From CAZQBY01 sp964540655 (GTDB lineage: Archaea; Altiarchaeota; Altiarchaeia; JAFGQM01): a stretch of 7,421 nucleotides of DNA. The notes under the pieces were generated by a model, which was not told where the DNA came from, searched no databases, and saw only the letters and a program-made list of their open reading frames with translations. Below are positions 6,001 to 7,421 of the stretch, one piece after another; the stretch's first letter is position 1, and every line of letters starts with the position of its first letter. Made by a program: the position numbers and the translations under genes. Where the stretch lies: contig CAZINR010000056.1 of NCBI GenBank assembly GCA_964540655.1, positions 1-7,421 of the forward strand. The letters are read 5' to 3'.

Positions 6001-7421
6001 ATCGGCGTCAAGAACAACACCATCGAGTGGAATTCCACACTCGATACATCCTACCCGATCTATATGGAAGCCGCCTCCGGAAAATCCGTTGATTCAAATA
6101 ACATCACCAACAACACAATTCAAGCTTATGGCGCCAGCAATTCCTATGGCATATACCTCTATAACTATGGCACTTCTGATTCCAACCATATCCGGCAGAA
6201 CACTATCAACTTAGGCGGCATGGGCTGCTATGGGGTATCACTTTACAACTCCGGAGTTTCGATGAAGTCAAACATTGTATATGCGAATGATATCTCCGCT
6301 GGCTGCTATGCGCCTTATGGGATAACTCTAAGCAGCTCCGGCACCTCGATGGACTCCAACATCATAAGCTCTAACAGCCTTGATGTTAGTGGCGGCGATT
6401 ACGCCTATGGCATATATCTTTCAAGCAGCTCTGCCAGATCCAACAATGTGATTGGCAATCGCATGAATGTGACAACAAATGCGAATTGGGACTTTATCAG
6501 TAATCACGGCCTTTACATCTCCGGCATGGATTATACAAACATAAGCTCCAATATCATAAATGTCACATCCTCCACTACGGATTCGGCGGGCATATATCTG
6601 AGCACGGGCGCCGACTCCGGCCACTTCTGGGACAACACGGTCACAGGCGGCAACCACTCCCTCTACATCGCTTCCGGCGGCTCCGACGGAAGCACCTTCT
6701 GGAACAACACCTTCTCGGGCGCCTACAACACCGAGATAAACGACTCCAGCACCGCTTCCGACACCAACTACTTCCACTACAGCAACACCCACGGGACAAT
6801 CAACTGGACCAGCACCTCCTTCCGCCAGGACCTCTCGACCAAGGGCACACTCGAGCTGGGCAACACGATAAACATCAGCAACAACTCCGTCGCTATGAGC
6901 GCCTCAGCATTCACCTCCCCATGGGACGGGATAAACTCCAGCGCCAACATCACCCTCCACGAGCTGGACGAGTGGGGCTTCTCGGACCCGGTGATAAAGA
7001 GGGATGGCGTTATATGCAATGACACCACCACGCCCAGCTGCCACAACTTCACCTCCCTGAATGCTGCCACGGTAATATTCAATGTGAGCACTTGGAGCAA
7101 TTATACCATCGGCGAGAGGAACACAGCGCCACAGATATCCTTGATCTCCCCCGGCGACGACAGCACCGACAACGACCCGAATTCCCTTAACCTCAATGTA
7201 ACCGTCACCGACCCGGAGGGCGACAATATGACTGTCGTCTTCTACGGCGACCAGATTTCCGGGTTCGTCAACGCCACCGGATTGAACTTCACCATCAACG
7301 GCAGCCGCTTCAGGTTCATGGGCACGAACGCCTACTACATCTGGGACTATGCGACCAACACCAGCTGGGACGACGACGACAACGAGATAGCGGGCAGCCG
7401 GCAGTACGTGACGGAGATACT
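1..7421 (+). CDS. Giant multidomain archaeal surface protein, carbohydrate-active-enzyme-like, partial at both ends
   Basis: Frame +1 is open across all 2,473 complete codons, and every stretch translates into sensible protein rich in Asn, Ser, Thr, Asp, Tyr and Trp. Neither start nor stop lies in the window, so signal peptide, membrane anchor and full length are unknown. Domains in order: DUF2341-like, ConA/LamG-like, Ig-like modules, a beta-rich domain, an alpha/alpha-toroid-like region, a CBM-like jelly roll, another Ig-like repeat, a beta-helix with its post-helix domain, an Ig-like module and the start of a GH5-like domain. About 120 N-x-S/T sequons (hand count) and cysteines concentrated in the Ig modules point to an exported, glycosylated protein. 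Inferred role: binding, and perhaps cleavage, of polysaccharide outside the cell. ATA for Ile and AGG for Arg are common, as in many archaea. No transmembrane segment is visible. The coding call is near certain; the function is moderately supported. Confidence 0.95.
46..360 (+). other. DUF2341-like domain (residues 16-120)
   Basis: The segment opens with W-W-N-Y-D-W-R-Y-R-R-K-V and ends with T-D-T-Y-Y-L-Y-Y-G-N-A-D-A. This is the usual shape of DUF2341: an initial W.YR(K) strand, a middle 'LRLINSSGGEVPLQA' strand and a closing YYLYYGN strand. The family is a beta-rich module common in large archaeal and bacterial surface proteins, often placed just before a ConA/LamG-like domain as here; its biochemical role is undefined, and ligand binding is commonly suspected. 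C54 and C86 could form a disulfide. Residues 1-15 before it look like linker, so more protein lies upstream. Confidence 0.8.
361..996 (+). other. Concanavalin A / LamG-like beta-sandwich (residues 121-332)
   Basis: It follows the DUF2341-like domain directly. It starts with Y-H-Y-D-D-F-E-E, the strand that usually opens such domains after DUF2341, and closes with Y-F-D-N-F-T-I-W-K-G, the typical terminal strand of ConA-like lectin or glucanase folds. The interior alternates hydrophobic and aromatic strands ('FTAEVMIKRL', 'STVLTFRYNN', 'GTWYHLMAKT'), which fits a jelly roll. Four cysteines (C174, C180, C231, C258) could give two disulfides. The domain has no N-x-S/T sequon between T162 and N324, unlike the rest of the protein. 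A sugar-binding role is inferred from the fold; no catalytic motif was recognised. Confidence 0.65.
997..1179 (+). other. Short Ig-like segment (residues 333-393)
   Basis: The stretch contains 'LMTDESGDYNYTFTAP' followed by 'GNHTVLVNSTVN' and 'NSTNLTIQD'. This matches the second half of a common archaeal Ig-like module with a TD.sG.YNYTFTAP...G.hTV.VN pattern. The expected front strands are hard to see because the ConA-like domain ends only just before it, so it may be a shortened or merged domain. It probably acts as a spacer leading into the tandem repeats. Confidence 0.5.
1180..1455 (+). repeat. Four-cysteine Ig-like repeat, copy 1 (residues 394-485)
   Basis: This is a 92-residue unit starting S-T-P-P-D and carrying W-N-W-T-D-A-N-S-T, then C418, C427, 'LHFNGTDYANST', C446-W, 'GNYSSINATC' (C464) and W-W. 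It is immediately followed by copy 2 with the same length. The pattern (strand, N-C-T-L, FNGT.Y, CW, NGNYS, C, then D..GN) matches an Ig-like module widespread in archaeal surface proteins. It holds ten N-x-S/T sequons. The four cysteines probably make two disulfides. The likely role is as a rigid, heavily glycosylated spacer or adhesion module. Confidence 0.85.
1456..1731 (+). repeat. Four-cysteine Ig-like repeat, copy 2 (residues 486-577)
   Basis: Copy 2 is in tandem with copy 1, also 92 residues, with cysteines at 510, 519, 538 and 556, giving the same 9-19-18 spacing. W-N-W-T-D-A-N-S-T and 'VNLSESGNCTL.FNGTDYAN' are kept, while the last third has diverged ('CWHRTALSNGNYSTVNASCQDAVGNKANTT'). 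It also has ten sequons, although some sit at different places. The two copies differ at many synonymous codon positions, so they are not a fresh duplication. Confidence 0.85.
1732..2040 (+). other. Ig-like domain (residues 578-680)
   Basis: The segment begins T-V-P-P-A-V-A-I-V-S-P, a classic inter-domain start for archaeal Ig-like modules. It continues with 'INASVSDDSGVSSVYYRLSN' and 'GHYNVTINATDLALQENSS', the strands expected of the family in which D.SGV.SV.Y and Y.V.I.A.D are conserved. It contains one cysteine, C594, with no obvious partner inside the domain. The role is probably structural, connecting the four-cysteine repeats to the large beta-rich domain. Confidence 0.7.
2041..2925 (+). 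other. Large beta-rich domain preceding the helical region (residues 681-975)
   Basis: About 295 residues with alternating strand-like segments: 'EHVNLTFRYQNL', 'YSIDKLTYDGEVILEN', 'TNFTLDGGTLHLEDTIINKGASTVDVTRLITFPAG', 'RALFIPALYVFNTTLSIPSNGRSTVSSDFVIEAT'. I do not recognise a named family. The arrangement of a long beta-sandwich ahead of an alpha/alpha toroid occurs in several glycoside hydrolases, polysaccharide lyases and epimerases, where the sandwich packs on the toroid and helps form the active cleft; that parallel is inferred from order and predicted structure only. It has one cysteine (C799) and relatively few sequons. Confidence 0.45.
2941..4041 (+). other. Alpha-helical region resembling an (alpha/alpha) toroid glycosidase/lyase/epimerase domain (residues 981-1347)
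   Basis: This is the only strongly helical part of the window. Helical-hairpin signatures of the type '(d/n)..Yl..A' recur at about residues 1041 (S-Y-Y-L-D-K-A), 1116 (S-A-Y-R-I-I), 1187 (S-Y-L-N-R-A), 1240 (T-Y-K-S-W-A) and 1318 (E-K-Y-L-N-Y). They are separated by aromatic and acidic loops such as 'GLWNDSLARWRWL', 'DQDNYDSQIFG' and 'DSHGDSGIFAEYNMMPW'. Five such units within about 370 residues fit a six-hairpin toroid, as seen in unsaturated glucuronyl hydrolases, heparinase-like lyases and C5-epimerases. Asp, His and Glu in the 'DSHGD..IFAE' loop (about 1287-1297) are possible active-site residues, by inference. No single CAZy family is assigned. It could also be a non-catalytic helical domain. 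Confidence 0.5.
4042..4485 (+). other. Carbohydrate-binding-module-like jelly roll (residues 1348-1495)
   Basis: The segment begins 'ENTNFTWEASDGTSSVGFDSSNKQRDEKSLEWNFSQS', continues with 'FDEMTFWFYTT' and 'WTLVEVDISGLSRSAVDQVRFSIDAG', and ends 'HTFLIDDLRINAS'. The order (F.....G....... S....R.G..SL.W.F, then D.mtFW.y, then W..v.vdis, then v.q.rf.id, then t.fliDDlri) is typical of sugar-binding beta-sandwich modules that follow catalytic domains. The terminal 'IDDLRI' strand is especially characteristic. It has no cysteine. It most likely binds the polysaccharide acted on, or held, by the preceding helical domain. Confidence 0.6.
4486..5196 (+). other. Unassigned mostly beta region (residues 1496-1732)
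   Basis: No family was recognised. The first part ('SEYNAYTDLWYDYDNGQTMVANLFAVTELNAFLNGSRAEQSELLLLDKGDHMLLLNPYYNYTFDADLHLKRPF') has mixed secondary structure. The second ('TDYVYILNATFTLDEIDNITKLWDESDNLVDDSVGIYIASSEKASTSLNISIDSL', then 'SYNVTIYNLTIEPGTGSND') is strand-rich and may be one or two beta-sandwiches. C1693 and C1698 lie in a C-G-T-P-P-C loop and could form a small disulfide loop. They are the first cysteines after C799. Confidence 0.4.
5197..5472 (+). repeat. Four-cysteine Ig-like repeat, copy 3 (residues 1733-1824)
   Basis: This is a third 92-residue copy, starting S-T-P-P-E 1,247 residues after the start of copy 2. Cysteines at 1757, 1766, 1785 and 1803 keep exactly the 9-19-18 spacing. 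W-N-W-T-D-A-N-S-T, 'NCTLHFNGTDY.NSTT.TNICWN.TNM..GNYS.INATC' and the W-W near the end are shared with copy 1, which it resembles more than copy 2. It has ten sequons, as in the other copies. It separates the Cys-free core from the beta-helix, so copies of this module bracket the core. Confidence 0.85.
5506..6762 (+). other. Right-handed parallel beta-helix, NosD/pectate-lyase-like (residues 1836-2254)
   Basis: It opens with 'NITATEIAFNVTGENVTLNCGRYRLRGAG', the usual entry to NosD-type helices (..I.I.g.nVTLdg.gy.i.G.g). Rungs then recur as 'V-I-N-S-T-I-N-N-N-T-I-G-I', 'N-I-T-L-S-N-N-T-L-W-N-N-S-N-Y-G-I'. Later rungs start with (Y/A/H)G(I/V/L) at about residues 2049, 2077, 2106, 2136, 2169 and 2196, spaced 27-33 residues, with a shorter last coil near 2220. 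Such helices occur in polysaccharide lyases, glycosidases and epimerases, but also in non-catalytic adhesins; no catalytic set was recognised here. Stacked Asn (N-N-T) may be an asparagine ladder as well as glycosylation sites. Codon use changes inside the domain. Confidence 0.85.
6145..6675 (+). repeat. Degenerate beta-helix coil repeats with (Y/A)GIYL start (residues 2049-2225)
   Basis: Seven successive coils share a pattern: Y-G-(I/V)-x-L, a short S/G/T turn, then S-N-x-I or its equivalent, a second N, then a G/S-rich turn. Starts are near 6145, 6229, 6316, 6406, 6508, 6586 and 6658, giving steps of 28, 29, 30, 33, 26 and 24 codons. The coils are similar but not identical in DNA, so they are old or divergent duplications. 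Unlike the first half of the helix, these coils have almost no sequons until near 6466. Confidence 0.65.
6763..7116 (+). other. Post-beta-helix domain (residues 2255-2372)
   Basis: The segment starts 'TNYFHYSNTHGTINWTSTSF', then 'LELGNTINISNNSVAMSASAF', 'INSSANITLHELDEWGF', 'GVICNDTTTPSCHNFTSLNAATVIFNVSTWSNYTIGE'. A block with the order N.f.Y.n..G.I.W, l.lG.ni.IsnN.v.., SAnITL..L, C......C, v.FnVs.wS.Y.i is one I know from archaeal surface proteins directly after NosD-type helices, where it probably caps the helix end. C2339 and C2347 are likely paired. No enzymatic role is evident. Confidence 0.6.
7120..7284 (+). other. Ig/cadherin-like module (residues 2374-2428)
   Basis: It begins N-T-A-P-Q-I-S-L-I-S-P-G-D-D-S-T and continues 'LNLNVTVTDPEGDNMTVVFYGD'. 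This is the common 'NtaP.v.l.sP.n.st......l.v.vtDpdGD.mtv.fy' module that links catalytic domains in microbial extracellular enzymes. Only about 55 residues separate its start from the GH5-like strand, so it is short for a full Ig fold and its last strands may be merged with the following domain. The likely role is as a linker. Confidence 0.7.
7285..7421 (+). other. Start of a GH5-like (beta-mannanase type) catalytic domain, cut by the window edge
   Basis: Residues 2429-2473 read N-F-T-I-N-G-S-R-F-R-F-M-G-T-N-A-Y-Y-I-W and then, after an Asp-rich turn (W-D-D-D-D-N-E), 'IAGSRQYVTEIL'. Glycoside hydrolase family 5 mannanases and related clan A enzymes begin with just such a strand (F.(v/l).G.pf.f.GtNaYyl) followed by a helix leading to '..G.nvvRtW'. 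Only this first strand and the start of the next helix are inside the window; the catalytic glutamates would lie beyond the 3' end. The call is by motif only. An unrelated beta domain could mimic a dozen residues, but the match to F.FMGTNAYY is distinctive. Confidence 0.6.

Noticed and set aside
5960..6214. Plus-strand frame-2 ORF of 84 codons in the beta-helix region
   Set aside because: Frame +1 here keeps clear beta-helix coils, while the frame-2 product is Pro/Ser/Thr-rich with no recognisable domain.
7372..7386. Run of Asp codons (D-D-D-D-N-E) as a possible calcium-binding EF-hand-like or dockerin-like loop
   Set aside because: The residue spacing does not follow the DxDxDG pattern of those loops. 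It looks like a surface turn at the start of the GH5-like domain.
1..7421. Pseudogene, frameshift or assembly break
   Set aside because: No stop or frame change occurs in frame +1, and domains run into one another in the expected order without disruption.
1..7421. CRISPR array, tRNA, rRNA, insertion sequence or terminator
   Set aside because: No short direct repeats with regular spacers, no cloverleaf or rRNA core segments, no terminal inverted repeats and no non-coding gap were seen.

Overview
The whole 7,421-base window is one protein-coding frame. Frame +1 reads from base 1 to the last base with no stop: 2,473 complete codons, open at both ends, with neither the start nor the stop codon inside the window. 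No other gene, RNA gene, promoter, terminator, insertion sequence or CRISPR array could be supported, and there is no intergenic DNA. Residue numbers below count from base 1 (residue n starts at base 3n-2).

The product is a giant, modular, secreted or surface-anchored protein of an archaeon. The grounds are its domain repertoire (DUF2341, Ig-like modules with an 'FNGTDY...CW...NGNYS' pattern, a NosD-type beta-helix, an 'NTAP..SLISP' Ig module), about 120 N-glycosylation sequons (N-x-S/T) by hand count, and frequent ATA for Ile and AGG for Arg. The style resembles surface proteins of DPANN-type archaea, but the lineage cannot be fixed from this sequence alone.

Layout by residue: 16-120 DUF2341-like; 121-332 concanavalin A/LamG-like beta-sandwich; 333-393 short Ig-like piece; 394-485 and 486-577 two tandem four-cysteine Ig-like repeats; 578-680 Ig-like; 681-975 large beta-rich domain; 981-1347 alpha-helical region resembling an (alpha/alpha) toroid of glycosidases, lyases and epimerases; 1348-1495 carbohydrate-binding-module-like jelly roll; 1496-1732 unassigned beta-rich region; 1733-1824 a third copy of the four-cysteine repeat; 1836-2254 parallel beta-helix; 2255-2372 post-helix domain; 2374-2428 Ig-like; 2429 to the end, what looks like the first strand of a GH5 (mannanase-type) TIM barrel cut by the window edge.

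Taken together this reads as an extracellular polysaccharide-binding and possibly polysaccharide-degrading protein, with one or two enzyme-like units carried on adhesion and spacer modules. The family assignments rest on motif and fold recognition by eye and were not tested by any search. The points most worth checking are the GH5-like edge, the toroid core, the exact 9-19-18 cysteine spacing in three repeats, and a change in codon use and sequon density inside the beta-helix.
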